Positions 9,428 to 19,091 of a DNA stretch of 64,000 nt are shown here, one piece after another (within the stretch, counting starts at the first letter, position 1; every line of letters begins with the position of its first letter). Source of the DNA: Maribellus luteus (GTDB lineage: Bacteria; Bacteroidota; Bacteroidia; Bacteroidales; Prolixibacteraceae); assembly GCF_003576475.1 (NCBI RefSeq), contig NZ_QWGR01000003.1:310001-374000 (forward strand), given 5' to 3'. A model generated the notes under the pieces. That model saw only the letters and a program-made list of their open reading frames with translations. It did not search any database and was not told the DNA's origin. The position numbers and the translations under genes are program-made.

Positions 9428-9435
9428 CAAATGTA
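9428..9435 (-). promoter_or_regulatory. -7 promoter box of metF
   Basis: On the minus strand TACATTTG fits TAnnTTTG, 22 bases upstream of the metF ATG. It lies in the metH-metF gap, so metF can be transcribed on its own. Confidence 0.55.
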
Positions 9436-9559
9436 ATAAAATCGTACCCTTTGGTATGAAATCTCCTTCCTTTCGAAGAAAATTGCGCATTAATTTAACC
9501 GAAGATTTTCATGCGTTCGCATTTATACGACAGCAGGTTTCTTTCTGTTCCCGTTTGAA

Positions 9560-12500
9560 TTATTTATAATTCAAATTGGTCGGCAGAAATTTCTCAACAA
9601 AGTCGATGGGTTTGCCTTTTCGTTTGGCGTAATCAGCCACCTGGTCGATTCCGATCTTCTCCAAACTAAAATACCGCGACTCGGGATGTACAAAGAACTC
9701 TCCGGATACCGAAGCATTGGGATACATCGCAAAATGCTCGGTAAGCGAAATACCCACTTCTTCTGCTTTGATCAGCTCGAAGAGGTTTTCTTTTTCCGAA
9801 TGTTCCGGACAGGCAGGATAGCCCAGCGCCGGGCGAATTCCCTGGTATTTCACTTTCAGAATATCATCCAGCGAAAGGTTCTCTTCAGGTACATAGCCCC
9901 AGTAATTTTTACGGACTTCCAGGTGCAACCATTCTGCAAAAGCCTCACTTAGCCTGTCGGCCAGCGCTTCCAGCATAATGGCTTTGTAATCGTTGTGCTC
10001 GGCACGGTACTGGTCTTTCCATTTTTCGATACCAATTCCGGCAGTGGTGGCAAAACCTCCGCAATAGTCGATTTTTCCCGATTCAAGCGGTGCTACAAAA
10101 TCGGCCAGGCAGAAATTCGGCACCCCGGCTTTTTTCTTTTCCTGTTGCCGGATATGATAAAAACGGCCGATTTCTTTCGAGCGAGTTTCGTCTTCAAACA
10201 ACACCACATCGTCGCCATCGGCATTGGCCGGCCAGATCCCGAAAGCAGCATTTGCCTGCAACATTTTCTTTTCGATTATCTCGTCCAGCATTTCATTGGC
10301 TTCCTGATAAAGCTTCTGAGCTTCTTCTCCTTGTTTTTCGTCCTTGAAAATATCCGGGTAATGTCCTTTCAATCCCCAGGTGATAAAGAAAAAGGTCCAG
10401 TCGATGTATTTTCGCAGTTCTTCCAGCGGGAAGTCAATCAAATGTTTTACCCCCGTGAGATTCGGTTTATAAATCGGGGTATTGTTCCAGTCGAGATTGA
10501 ATTTATTGGCGCGGGCTTCATTTAGGGTCAGGTATTCCTTGGCTTTTCGCTGCCCCTGAAACTGCCGGATGTTTTCGTAATCATCGCGAACCGATTTTAA
10601 ATAAGCTTCATTCTTCGCAATCAGGTTCGATACCACATTTACTGCCAGCGACGCATCTTTTACATGAATCACCGGGTTCGAATATTCGGGCTCAATTTTT
10701 ACCGCCGTATGAATTTTGGATGTCGTGGCTCCGCCAATCAATACCGGAATGTCCATTTTGCGGCGTTCCATTTCTTTGGCAACGTCCACCATAATCTCCA
10801 GCGATGGCGTAATCAAACCACTTAGTCCGATCACATCCACCTTATGTTTCACGGCTTCATCCAGAATTTTTTCGGTAGGCACCATTACTCCCAGGTCGAT
10901 GATTTCGTAGTTGTTACAACCAAGTACCACACCAACAATGTTTTTCCCAATGTCGTGCACATCGCCTTTTACCGTAGCCATCAGCACTCTTTTCTGTGCG
11001 GTTGAATTCTTGAATTTTGCTTTATCCGCTTCTATGTAGGGCAGCAAATAGGCCACCGCCTTTTTCATTACACGCGCCGATTTGATCACCTGTGGAAGAA
11101 ACATTTTTCCGGCACCAAAAAGTTCTCCTACGATGTTCATCCCGGCCATTAGCGGACCTTCGATAATAGTCAGTGCCGGCGAATATTTGGTGAGCGCTTC
11201 TGCCATGTCTTCGTCCACATGCTCGGGCAATCCTTTTACCAACGCATGACTGATGCGTTCTTCCAGCGGCAGTTCGCGCCATTCGTCTTTTTTCTCTTCT
11301 TTCTTATCACTTACCTTCATCGTTTCAGCAAACTCGAGCAAACGCTCTGTTGCATCCGGACGACGGTTCAGTACAATATCTTCAATCTTTTCAAGGAAAT
11401 CTTTCGGAATCTCGTCGTAAATCTGCAACATACCGGGATTCACAATTCCCATGTCGAGACCCGCTTTGATGGCATAAAACAGGAAGACCGAGTGCATCGC
11501 TTCGCGCACCACGTTGTTTCCGCGGAACGAAAAAGAAACGTTGCTGACACCGGCACTCACCTTTGCAAAAGGCAGGTTTTCCTTGATCCATTTCACCGAT
11601 TCAATAAAAGAAACCGCGTAATTGTTGTGCTCTTCGATCCCTGTCCCGATCGTCAAAACATTGGGGTCGAAGATGATATCCTGTGGAGGAAAATGTACTT
11701 TTTCAGTAAGAATTTTATAGGCACGCGTACAAATTTCCTTGCGGCGTTCGGTATTGTCTGCCTGCCCTTTTTCATCAAAAGCCATTACAATAACCGCCGC
11801 GCCGTATCTTTTTACCGTTTTTGCCTGCTGAATAAAAGCTTCCTCGCCCTCTTTCAAACTGATGGAGTTTACGATCGCTTTCCCCTGCAAACACTTCAAA
11901 CCGGCTTCAATCACGTTCCATTTCGACGAGTCGATCATGATCGGCAGTTTGGCAATATCCGGCTCAGCCATAATAAGGTTCAGGAAAGTAGTCATTTCCT
12001 TTTCGGCATCCAGCATCGCGTCGTCCATGTTTACATCGATCACCTGTGCGCCGTCCTCTACCTGCTGCCGGGCAATGGTCAGTGCTTCTTCGTATTTTCC
12101 TTCGCTAATCAGACGGGCAAATTTCCGTGAACCGGCCACGTTACAACGCTCGCCAATGTTCATGAAATTGGTATTTTCGGTAATCGTCACTGGCTCCAAA
12201 CCACTCAGTTTCATGTTTGTTCCGGGATCGACCAAATGGTGCGGCCGGGCTTTGGCAGCCAGGTCGGCAAAAGCATGGATGTGGTCCGGAGTAGTTCCGC
12301 AACATCCTCCGATGATGTTTACAAAGTTATTGTCGAGGTAATCTTTGATGTAACCGGCCATGATCTCCGGCGACTCGTCGTAACCGCCAAACTGGTTGGG
12401 CAGGCCCGCATTGGGATGCGCGCTGATGTGGAAAGGCGCCTTTTTTGAAAGCTCTTTTACATAGGGGCGGAGATCGCTGGTCCCCAACGAACAGTTCAAG

Positions 12501-13228
12501 CCGATACTCAGCAAATCGACATGCGACACCGAATTCAGAAAAGCTTCCAGCGTTTGTCCCGAAAGCGTGCGTCCGCTGGCATCGGTAATTGTTCCGGAAA
12601 CCATCAGCGGAAGTTCAATTCCGCGGGCTTCCAATGCTTCCTCCACCGCAAAAATGGCGGCTTTGCCATTCAGCGTGTCAAAAATGGTTTCGATCAGCAA
12701 CAGGTCAACACCTCCGTCCAGCAAACCTTCTACCTGTTCGCGGTAAGCCGTTTTTACCGTATCAAACGAAACAGCCCGGTAGCCCGGGTCGTTCACATCG
12801 GGCGAAAGCGACAAGGTTTTGTTGGTAGGCCCGATGGAGCCGGCGACAAAGCGTGGTTTCTCCGGTGTTTTTTCGGTAAACTCATTGGCAAGCGCCACCG
12901 CCAGTTCCGCCGAAGCTTTGTTCATTTCATAAACAAGCGCCTCTGCACCATAATCGGCCTGCGAAATGCTGGTGGCATTAAAAGTATTGGTTTCCAAAAT
13001 ATCGGCTCCTGCCTCCAGGTAACGCCTATGGATTTCTTTTATGATTTCAGGCTTTGTGATTGAGAGCATGTCGTTGTTTCCCTTCTGATCGTTGGGAAAA
13101 TCCTTCAAGCGCTCTCCGCGGTAATCTTCCTCTGTCAACTTGTATTCCTGAATCAAAGAACCCATAGCGCCGTCCATAACAAGAACGCGTGTTTTAAGTT
13201 CTGTTCTGATGTCTTTCCGTCTGTTCAT
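9560..13228 (-). CDS. metH: Cobalamin-dependent methionine synthase
   Basis: Full-length 1222-residue MetH, transferring the methyl group of 5-methyl-THF to homocysteine through cobalamin. Domains in order: homocysteine barrel (1-330) with zinc ligands Cys246 in GLNCS and Cys309/Cys310 in GGCCG; pterin barrel (about 350-620, [11 protein letters not shown] and [10 protein letters not shown]); cap and B12 Rossmann domain (about 650-890) with the cobalt-ligand His758 in DVHDIGKN; C-terminal SAM-dependent reactivation domain (about 900-1222) with [12 protein letters not shown]. All modules are on one chain, so no separate reactivator is needed. The start matches the family. No cobalamin riboswitch was recognised upstream. 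Confidence 0.97.
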   Translation of the reverse strand: MNRRKDIRTELKTRVLVMDGAMGSLIQEYKLTEEDYRGERLKDFPNDQKGNNDMLSITKPEIIKEIHRRYLEAGADILETNTFNATSISQADYGAEALVYEMNKASAELAVALANEFTEKTPEKPRFVAGSIGPTNKTLSLSPDVNDPGYRAVSFDTVKTAYREQVEGLLDGGVDLLLIETIFDTLNGKAAIFAVEEALEARGIELPLMVSGTITDASGRTLSGQTLEAFLNSVSHVDLLSIGLNCSLGTSDLRPYVKELSKKAPFHISAHPNAGLPNQFGGYDESPEIMAGYIKDYLDNNFVNIIGGCCGTTPDHIHAFADLAAKARPHHLVDPGTNMKLSGLEPVTITENTNFMNIGERCNVAGSRKFARLISEGKYEEALTIARQQVEDGAQVIDVNMDDAMLDAEKEMTTFLNLIMAEPDIAKLPIMIDSSKWNVIEAGLKCLQGKAIVNSISLKEGEEAFIQQAKTVKRYGAAVIVMAFDEKGQADNTERRKEICTRAYKILTEKVHFPPQDIIFDPNVLTIGTGIEEHNNYAVSFIESVKWIKENLPFAKVSAGVSNVSFSFRGNNVVREAMHSVFLFYAIKAGLDMGIVNPGMLQIYDEIPKDFLEKIEDIVLNRRPDATERLLEFAETMKVSDKKEEKKDEWRELPLEERISHALVKGLPEHVDEDMAEALTKYSPALTIIEGPLMAGMNIVGELFGAGKMFLPQVIKSARVMKKAVAYLLPYIEADKAKFKNSTAQKRVLMATVKGDVHDIGKNIVGVVLGCNNYEIIDLGVMVPTEKILDEAVKHKVDVIGLSGLITPSLEIMVDVAKEMERRKMDIPVLIGGATTSKIHTAVKIEPEYSNPVIHVKDASLAVNVVSNLIAKNEAYLKSVRDDYENIRQFQGQRKAKEYLTLNEARANKFNLDWNNTPIYKPNLTGVKHLIDFPLEELRKYIDWTFFFITWGLKGHYPDIFKDEKQGEEAQKLYQEANEMLDEIIEKKMLQANAAFGIWPANADGDDVVLFEDETRSKEIGRFYHIRQQEKKKAGVPNFCLADFVAPLESGKIDYCGGFATTAGIGIEKWKDQYRAEHNDYKAIMLEALADRLSEAFAEWLHLEVRKNYWGYVPEENLSLDDILKVKYQGIRPALGYPACPEHSEKENLFELIKAEEVGISLTEHFAMYPNASVSGEFFVHPESRYFSLEKIGIDQVADYAKRKGKPIDFVEKFLPTNLNYK

Positions 13229-13293
13229 TCAAAGTATTTGCTTTGGGGTTGATCCCCATGTATTTTATATTCACTTTTTTCTAACCGCAGCCA

Positions 13294-13301
13294 CAAAGTT
13301 A
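13294..13301 (-). promoter_or_regulatory. -7 promoter box of metH
   Basis: Minus-strand TAACTTTG fits TAnnTTTG, 65 bases upstream of the metH ATG. The predicted leader of about 60 nt holds two small hairpins (GGGG-atcaa-CCCC and CAAAG-n6-CTTTG) that match no riboswitch I know. Confidence 0.5.
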
Positions 13302-13477
13302 AATAAACTACCCCACTGAATTCACAGTTTGGCAGTATTTACCTCGTTTGTAAACTGAAACTTGCACAAAAACGACAGTTGTTCATTATAACCATCGCCC
13401 GGAGGAAATGTTTTCAGGCATTCTTGCGGTGGAAAATTTGTTTTCCTGTTCTGCTGACAAATTCATCTTTTTGTGCT

Positions 13478-13485
13478 TAATTTTG
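13478..13485 (+). promoter_or_regulatory. -7 promoter box of the MFS transporter gene
   Basis: TAATTTTG fits TAnnTTTG and lies 50 bases before the chosen ATG at 13536. This argues against the earlier in-frame start at 13473, which would precede the transcript. Confidence 0.6.
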
Positions 13486-13535
13486 CCACACTGCCTGTAA
13501 CTACTCCAGCCTGCCCAAAAACGAAAGGAAGAAGC

Positions 13536-14678
13536 ATGAGCAAAAACATCCGATATTTAACCACTGTTATTTCTGTAACACTAGGATTACGTTTGTTTTC
13601 CATGTCGATCATCATTCCGTTTCTGTCAGCTTATGCCATGAACCTTAAAGGCGGAAGCCCTGCACTAACCGGCTACGCACTCGGAATTTTCGGACTCACA
13701 CAAGCTGTTCTCCAGATTCCGTTTGGCGCATTAAGCGACCGCATCGGTTATAAAAAAGTGATGCTGGCCGGGCTTGTAATGCTGATAGCCGGGTTGCTCA
13801 CTGCTGCTTATGCCACCACCGTTGGGTGGCTTATTTTTGCCCGTGCCCTGCAGGGAAGCGGCGCCATTGTTACCGTTGGCTATTCGTGGCTGTCTTCGGT
13901 TGCGGGCGATGCCGATCGCGACCGAATACTCACCCGGCTCGGAGCCTTGCTGGCCACTTTTACCATGTTATCCTATGTGCTCGGTCCGCTTGTTCATATT
14001 GTGCTGAATGTTAGCCAAATGTTTGTGTTCTCTGCCTTTCTTATTGTGGGCTGTTTTATTTGGGTACTTACAAGCACCCGGCAGGTAAACCCGGCTTTGC
14101 GAAAAGAACAGGCCGAAAAACACAAGGTGAAATCGGTTTTTAACCTGGCCCATCTTCGAAGAAGCCTGCTTCTTACCTTTAACAACCTGCTCATGATGGC
14201 TTTCTTTTTTATGCTTCCGCTTTTACTCGAAGGACATCTTGCCACCAACCAAATGTGGATTGTTCTGAGCCCTGCTATCTTGATTGCCATCGCAGTTTTG
14301 CCTTACTTTTCAAAACGGGCCTCGCAGCAAAACCCCAAAACAGTGTTAACCATTCTGTTTTTACTGATTGCTGCCGGTTTTCTCGTCATCTATTTCCGAA
14401 CCGTTGTGTCAATCGTTATCGGCACCATCCTGCTGATGATGGGCGTTTTCTCCATCTCGTCCATTGTTCCGATGCTGATAAACCGCGAAATTGACAACCG
14501 CCAACGCGGGAAAGGCAACGGAGTAATGGTAAGCTTACAATACTTTGGATCGTTTTTGGGCGCCGCTGTTACCGGAAAACTGTGGGGCTGGGGCCCCTCC
14601 GTAGCATTTGGTTTTGCCGGAGCCGTGATTCTTGCCGGAATCGTCCTGATCAATTTTCAAAAGAAAGCGAAAGCGTAA
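13536..14678 (+). CDS. Major facilitator superfamily transporter
   Basis: About 380 residues with twelve predicted membrane segments. The inter-helix 2-3 signature is clear (GALSDRIGYKKVMLAG), and the central cytoplasmic loop (about 190-215) is basic. It resembles the drug/sugar-efflux branch (YfcJ/YajR-like). Substrate unknown. The start at 13536 is preceded by a purine-rich ribosome-binding stretch (AAAGGAAGAAGC) and follows the promoter box; the open frame extends 21 codons further upstream. Convergent with the NO reductase gene. Confidence 0.88.
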   Translation: MSKNIRYLTTVISVTLGLRLFSMSIIIPFLSAYAMNLKGGSPALTGYALGIFGLTQAVLQIPFGALSDRIGYKKVMLAGLVMLIAGLLTAAYATTVGWLIFARALQGSGAIVTVGYSWLSSVAGDADRDRILTRLGALLATFTMLSYVLGPLVHIVLNVSQMFVFSAFLIVGCFIWVLTSTRQVNPALRKEQAEKHKVKSVFNLAHLRRSLLLTFNNLLMMAFFFMLPLLLEGHLATNQMWIVLSPAILIAIAVLPYFSKRASQQNPKTVLTILFLLIAAGFLVIYFRTVVSIVIGTILLMMGVFSISSIVPMLINREIDNRQRGKGNGVMVSLQYFGSFLGAAVTGKLWGWGPSVAFGFAGAVILAGIVLINFQKKAKA

Positions 14679-14705
14679 AAGTTTGCTCTGATGCTCCGTT
14701 GCCAA

Positions 14706-14742
14706 ATGAAGCCGGAAACCCGTGTTGAGTTTCCAACTTCAT
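14706..14742. terminator. Stem-loop between convergent MFS and NO reductase genes
   Basis: ATGAAG and GGAAAC pair with GTTTCC and CTTCAT around a nine-base loop, with a symmetric 2x2 internal loop. There is no clear T run on either side, so it may be a weak terminator or an mRNA 3'-end stabiliser. Confidence 0.5.
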
Positions 14743-14752
14743 AAGTGGGCTA

Positions 14753-16993
14753 CTATTTTTTAACAGACCATCCTGTTTTCAGCCCAAATACAAACCAGCC
14801 AAGATACAATGCGCCCACCGCAAATATTGTATCGCCGATTACCCGTAACCAACGAACTGTTTCCAGCGTGGGTGTTTCCAGAAATTCGGCCGAACGGGCG
14901 TACCACAATCCGTGTTTCACACTGGCAACGGTTTGGGCCAGGCCAACCGGAAGCACGCTTAAAACAACCATTAACAGCAGTCCAATATTCAGCATCCAAA
15001 ATGAAAGGCGTATATTTTTTTCTTTCCACGTTACATTCAAATCCATGTCTCGCAAAACAAAGAGCATAAGACCAATCCCCAGCATTCCGTAAACCCCAAA
15101 CAAGGCAGTATGTCCGTGAACCGGGGTTGTATTCAAGCCCTGCATGTAGTAAAGAGCAATGGGCGGATTGATCAGAAAACCAAAGATACCGGCGCCCAAA
15201 AAGTTCCAGAAAGCCACCGAAACGAAAAAGTAGATCGGCCATTTGTAGGCTGAAACCCATTCTTTCGCCCTGCTCATTCGTATGTTGTGGTAGGCCTCAA
15301 AACCCATTAGCACCAGCGGAACTACTTCGAGCGCACTAAACGTTGCCCCAAGAGCGAGCACCGCAGTGGGTGTTCCGGTAAAATACAAGTGATGAAAAGT
15401 CCCTAAAATTCCGCCGGAAAGGAAAATAATGGTCGAGAACAACACACTGGAAGTGGCTATTTTTGCCTGAATCAACTGCATCCGCACAAACAGGAACGCA
15501 ATGGCTACCGTAGCAAAAACCTCGAAGAAGCCTTCCACCCAAAGGTGCACCACCCACCAGCGCCAGTACTCGGCAATCGCCAGGTGTGTTTGCCGCCCCC
15601 ACATTAAGCCGGCGGCATAAAAAGCGGCAATGGCCACCGAAGCAATCAGGAACATCGTCAGTAAATGACGGTTCTCGTTTTTTGCCTTTATGGCCGGCCA
15701 GATCGCTCTTCCCATCAACAACAGCCACAAAATCAGTCCGATAAACAGGAATATTTGCCAGAACCGTCCGAGGTCAACATATTCGTATCCCTGATGCCCG
15801 AACCAGAAGTTTTCTACCAGCCCCAGTTTCTGCATCACTCCCATCCATTGCCCGGCCAGCGAGCCCACAACAATAATCAGCAATGCAATAAAAAGAAAGT
15901 TAACTCCGAAACGTTGAAATTTTGGTTCTTTCCCCGAGATTGCGGGAGCAATAAACAAGCCGGTAGCCAGCCACGAAGTGGCGATCCAGAAAATAGCTAA
16001 CTGAATGTGCCAGGTGCGGGAAATGGAGTACGGCAATACATCTGCCAGTGGCAGCCCGTAAAAACCGAGCCCTTCCACTCCGTAGTGCGCCGTAATAACA
16101 CCCATTAATATCTGTACCAAAATCAGGGCGGTTACTACCCAAAAATATTTTAAGGTCGCTTTCATTGAAGGGGTGAGTTTGGTCCCCGACAAAGGATTCA
16201 CCTTTGGAACAACATGATCCTCTTCCTCTTCACGGTTCGTAGCGTAATACCAACCCAGCAGGCCAATGCCAAACAGCAAAATAATCACACTAAAGCCGGT
16301 CCACAGCAGCAGCGCCCCCGTTGGTTCGTTGCCCACCAGTTTTTCGGGCGGCCAGTTATTCGTAAAAGTAATTTCCATGCCGGGCCGCTCGGTTACCGTT
16401 GCCCACGAAGCCCAAAAGAAAAAAGCGTTCATTTTCCGCATTCTTTCCGGGTCTTTTATTGTATTGGCCGGAATGCTGTAAGCTTCACGTAAATGTGCAA
16501 GCTCCGGATCGTTCATAAACAAACCGCCATAATGCGCACTGTTGCTTTGGATAGCTTCTGCCCGCACTGCTGAAATTGTTGTGTTCTTCGACTGCGTGTC
16601 GTAAGTATTCTTTCGCAGTTCGTTTTGCAAACGCTTCTGCAACTGGGCCTGGTTTTCATCGGGCAGGTCGTCGTATCTTTTTGAAAAATCATCCAACGAC
16701 CACTTATTCAGAATAAAAACAGCTTCGCGGTGCAGCCAGTCGGCGGTCCAGTCGGGAGCTTTGTAGGCGCCGTGCCCCCAAACAGTTCCGACTTCCTGCC
16801 CTCCCATCGATTGCCAAACATTCTGGCCATCCTTGATATCTGCCGCGGTAAATACCACCGTGCCATCTTCGGTGACCACTTTTTCAGGAATGGGAGGCGC
16901 TTCGCGATAAATTTCCCGGCCATAATATCCAAGTATTCCAAACGAAATAACCATAACCAGGATAAAACCGATCCAAAGTTTCTTTGAATTCAT
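14753..16993 (-). CDS. norB: Quinol-dependent nitric oxide reductase (qNOR)
   Basis: Single-subunit heme-copper-superfamily enzyme that reduces two NO to N2O using quinol, in the inner membrane. About 746 residues. The N-terminal periplasmic extension (about 30-210) carries the family segment WGHGAYKAPDW and lacks a CxxCH heme site, the qNOR hallmark. Membrane helices follow, with the catalytic histidines around TWHIQLAIFW, WWVVHLWVEGFFE and FHHLYFTG. The ATG at 16993 is chosen because it begins a cytoplasmic-plus-membrane anchor and follows the promoter; a frame extends ten codons upstream. It is divergent from ric with a shared palindrome between them, so NO control is likely. Confidence 0.95.
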   Translation of the reverse strand: MNSKKLWIGFILVMVISFGILGYYGREIYREAPPIPEKVVTEDGTVVFTAADIKDGQNVWQSMGGQEVGTVWGHGAYKAPDWTADWLHREAVFILNKWSLDDFSKRYDDLPDENQAQLQKRLQNELRKNTYDTQSKNTTISAVRAEAIQSNSAHYGGLFMNDPELAHLREAYSIPANTIKDPERMRKMNAFFFWASWATVTERPGMEITFTNNWPPEKLVGNEPTGALLLWTGFSVIILLFGIGLLGWYYATNREEEEDHVVPKVNPLSGTKLTPSMKATLKYFWVVTALILVQILMGVITAHYGVEGLGFYGLPLADVLPYSISRTWHIQLAIFWIATSWLATGLFIAPAISGKEPKFQRFGVNFLFIALLIIVVGSLAGQWMGVMQKLGLVENFWFGHQGYEYVDLGRFWQIFLFIGLILWLLLMGRAIWPAIKAKNENRHLLTMFLIASVAIAAFYAAGLMWGRQTHLAIAEYWRWWVVHLWVEGFFEVFATVAIAFLFVRMQLIQAKIATSSVLFSTIIFLSGGILGTFHHLYFTGTPTAVLALGATFSALEVVPLVLMGFEAYHNIRMSRAKEWVSAYKWPIYFFVSVAFWNFLGAGIFGFLINPPIALYYMQGLNTTPVHGHTALFGVYGMLGIGLMLFVLRDMDLNVTWKEKNIRLSFWMLNIGLLLMVVLSVLPVGLAQTVASVKHGLWYARSAEFLETPTLETVRWLRVIGDTIFAVGALYLGWFVFGLKTGWSVKK

Positions 16994-17020
16994 AAGATTG
17001 ATTTTTATTGTTTGTGGGAG

Positions 17021-17028
17021 CAAATATA
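17021..17028 (-). promoter_or_regulatory. -7 promoter box of the NO reductase gene
   Basis: Minus-strand TATATTTG fits TAnnTTTG. It ends exactly ten bases from the shared inverted repeat. No -33 TTTG is present at normal spacing, as in a regulated promoter. Confidence 0.7.
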
Positions 17029-17038
17029 AAATAAAATC

Positions 17039-17064
17039 ATAAAAGGACCCTGCTATCCTTTTAT
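17039..17064. promoter_or_regulatory. Shared operator candidate between norB and ric
   Basis: A perfect inverted repeat, ATAAAAGGA-N8-TCCTTTTAT, occupies the centre of the divergent promoter region. Both edges are exactly ten bases from the facing -7 boxes (17021-17028 minus and 17075-17082 plus), so its centre sits near -35 of both promoters. The neighbouring Rrf2 gene is the obvious candidate to bind it (inference). Confidence 0.7.
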
Positions 17065-17074
17065 AAAAAAATTA

Positions 17075-17082
17075 TATCTTTG
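17075..17082 (+). promoter_or_regulatory. -7 promoter box of ric
   Basis: TATCTTTG fits TAnnTTTG. The box decides the start of ric: the TTG at 17080 lies inside it, so the ATG at 17098 is the likely start, with a very short leader. Confidence 0.7.
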
Positions 17083-17097
17083 CCAAAAAACAGAATT

Positions 17098-17826
17098 ATG
17101 GAAATTAATTTGAATACTTCAGTTGGCGAAATTGTAAAAGGTAACTACAAAACAGCCCGGATTTTTGATCAGCACAAAATTGATTTTTGTTGTGGTGGAG
17201 CCATCAGTGTTAAAGATGCCTGTGTAAAAGCAAATGTTTCGCAGGAGGTTTTACTGGAAGAGCTGGAAACGGTTTTTCTTACCGATGATCCCGATTCAAA
17301 ATACATCGACAGTTTAGGCCTCGATCAGCTAAGTGATTATATTGTGGCACGACATCATTCGTATGTAAGCCAGAACATTCCCTTTCTTCAGCAAAAGCTT
17401 CAAAAACTTTGCGATGTACACGGCGAAAACCACCCGGAGCTTTTCAAGGTAAAAGATCTGTTTAACACCGCGGCCGGCAACCTGACCATGCACATGCAAA
17501 AAGAGGAGCTGGTACTTTTCCCGTATATCCGGAAAATGGTTCAATATAAAAACGGCGATACCAGCATTGCCAACGAATTTGGAGGTGTAAACGGCCCAAT
17601 AGAAGTAATGTTGCAGGAACACCAGGCCGAGGGCGAGCGCTTTTTCGAAATCGCGGACCTAACTTCTGACTATACCTGCCCGCCCGACGGATGCAACACG
17701 TATCGCATTACTTATCAGACTTTAAGCGACTTCGAGCAGGATCTGCACCGACATATTCATTTGGAGAACAACATTTTATTTTTGAAAGCATTAGCTTTGG
17801 AAAAAGAAATTATTTCCAAAAACTAA
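17098..17826 (+). CDS. ric: Iron-sulfur cluster repair di-iron protein (RIC/YtfE/ScdA)
   Basis: A 242-residue protein that repairs Fe-S clusters damaged by NO or oxidants. The N-terminal DUF542 domain carries the signature FCCGG (Cys31, Cys32); the C-terminal hemerythrin-like domain supplies di-iron ligands in RHHSYV, HPELF, HMQKEE, LQEHQAEGE and HRHIHLENN. Divergent from norB and followed after four bases by the Rrf2 regulator, so the set forms an NO-stress unit. The ATG at 17098 begins the conserved ELNxxxxVGEI-like N-terminus. Confidence 0.95.
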   Translation: MEINLNTSVGEIVKGNYKTARIFDQHKIDFCCGGAISVKDACVKANVSQEVLLEELETVFLTDDPDSKYIDSLGLDQLSDYIVARHHSYVSQNIPFLQQKLQKLCDVHGENHPELFKVKDLFNTAAGNLTMHMQKEELVLFPYIRKMVQYKNGDTSIANEFGGVNGPIEVMLQEHQAEGERFFEIADLTSDYTCPPDGCNTYRITYQTLSDFEQDLHRHIHLENNILFLKALALEKEIISKN

Positions 17827-17830
17827 AGAC

Positions 17831-18271
17831 ATGTTAGCAAAAAGTACCGAATATGCCATACGGGCACTGGTTTATGTTCAGCTTAAAAACTGGGAAGGAA
17901 AGCGACCCGGAGTAGTTGAAATTGCACGCGAAATTGAAGCGCCCGAGGCATTTTCGGCCAAAATTCTGCAAACCCTTACCCGGCATCAGTTGCTTGACTC
18001 GGCAAAAGGACGTGGCGGAGGCTTCTTTTTTAACGACGAACAAACCGAACTTTCGCTTTACAAGATCATTCATGTAATGGAAGGCGACGGATGTTTTCAT
18101 CGCTGCGGATTTGGGCTGAAATCGTGCAACAACAACAATCCATGCCCCTTGCACGATCAGTACAAAGTGGTTCGCGACAGCTTCTACGACATTGTCCGGA
18201 AGGAATCGATTCAATCTCTCTCGGAAAAGATCAAAAAAGGCGAAGCCGTGTTAAAACGTTCGATTACTTAA
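17831..18271 (+). CDS. Rrf2-family transcriptional regulator, probably NO/Fe-S sensing
   Basis: A 146-residue Rrf2 protein with an N-terminal winged helix (MLAKSTEYAIRALVY, then the recognition region near EAFSAKILQTL and the wing SAKGRGGGFFF). Four cysteines lie in the sensor loop: GDGC, HRC, KSC and NPC (roughly residues 89-113); three of them (spacing x6 and x5) resemble the [Fe-S]-binding cysteines of NsrR/IscR-type sensors. Starts four bases after ric. It likely binds the 9-bp inverted repeat between norB and ric and so also controls its own operon (inference). Confidence 0.9.
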   Translation: MLAKSTEYAIRALVYVQLKNWEGKRPGVVEIAREIEAPEAFSAKILQTLTRHQLLDSAKGRGGGFFFNDEQTELSLYKIIHVMEGDGCFHRCGFGLKSCNNNNPCPLHDQYKVVRDSFYDIVRKESIQSLSEKIKKGEAVLKRSIT

Positions 18272-18289
18272 ACCCAAAAAATAACTGTT

Positions 18290-18994
18290 TTGAAAACAAT
18301 CGGAATAATCGGTGGTCTGGGCCCCGAAGCAACCATCGACTACTACAAGGAAATCATCCATCATTTCAATCTGAAGAATCAGACCGGAAATGCTGTGTAT
18401 CCCGAGATTGTGATTTACAGCGTGGACATGTGGAAACTGGTGGGACTTTTGGGGCAGAAAAAGTACGATGAAGCCGTTGACTACCTGGTTCTCCGCATTA
18501 ACAGTCTTGAAAAAGCCGGGGTTGATTTTGTCGTTTTAAGCGCTAACACGCCGCATTTGCTGTTCAACGAAATTCAGTCGAAAGTGGACATTCCGCTCAT
18601 TAGCATTGTAGAGGCCTGCGCCCGGGAAGCTCAATCACTGTCGGTAAAAAAGTGCGGACTGATTGGGACCAAATTCACCATGCAAAACGATTTCTACCGG
18701 AACGTGTTTCTTCAGTACCACATGGATATAGTGGTGCCCAACCCGGAACAAATCGAGTACATCAATCAGAAAGTATTCAACGAAATTGAACTGGGAATTT
18801 TTAAAGAAGAAACCAAAAATGATTTTCTCGAAATTGTTGGCAACATGCAAAAGGAGCACAACATTGAAGCAGTTATCCTGGGGTGCACCGAGTTTCCGCT
18901 CATGTTCAGGGAAGAAGCTTATTTTGGAATGCCGTTTCTGAATACCACAAAAATTCATGTGGAGGCTATTTTGCAGGAATGCCTGAAACCATAA
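18290..18994 (+). CDS. Aspartate/glutamate racemase family protein
   Basis: A 234-residue member of the Asp/Glu/hydantoin racemase fold, with the N-terminal GIIGGLGPEATIDYY signature. The second catalytic cysteine is kept (ILGCTEFP), but the first, normally in a CNTxH motif, is alanine here (LSANTPH). In the YgeA-type L-Asp/Glu racemases this position is threonine, so activity may be one-sided or changed. The start is TTG at 18290, required because the first beta strand begins at once (KTIGIIGG). It lies 18 bases after the Rrf2 gene; a role in NO defence is not obvious. Confidence 0.88.
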   Translation: MKTIGIIGGLGPEATIDYYKEIIHHFNLKNQTGNAVYPEIVIYSVDMWKLVGLLGQKKYDEAVDYLVLRINSLEKAGVDFVVLSANTPHLLFNEIQSKVDIPLISIVEACAREAQSLSVKKCGLIGTKFTMQNDFYRNVFLQYHMDIVVPNPEQIEYINQKVFNEIELGIFKEETKNDFLEIVGNMQKEHNIEAVILGCTEFPLMFREEAYFGMPFLNTTKIHVEAILQECLKP

Positions 18995-19062
18995 GTTGTG
19001 CAACGAGCCCGGTAAAAAGCGGCTCTGAAATAGAGGGCGACAATACTGGAACTTCAGGATTA

Positions 19063-19070
19063 TACTTTTG
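19063..19070 (+). promoter_or_regulatory. -7 promoter box of the small protein-ferredoxin-DUF438 genes
   Basis: TACTTTTG fits TAnnTTTG. It overlaps an upstream TTG in frame with the next gene, which makes the ATG at 19092 the likely start. Confidence 0.6.
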
Positions 19071-19091
19071 AAAACGAATAGATTTGGCGAG

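Larger units (their letters stand above)
13229..13535. other. Divergent control region between metH and an MFS gene
   Basis: About 300 bases without a gene. It holds the metH -7 box, the MFS -7 box and the two small leader hairpins of metH. I found no B12 box, SAM-riboswitch core or other conserved RNA. Confidence 0.5.

Noticed and set aside
11219-12130. 303-codon frame on the plus strand
   Set aside because: Lies wholly antisense to the strongly supported metH gene and has no domain features.
13229-13300. Cobalamin or SAM riboswitch in the metH leader
   Set aside because: The leader is only about 60 nt after the promoter box and no B12 box or SAM-riboswitch core could be found on the minus strand.
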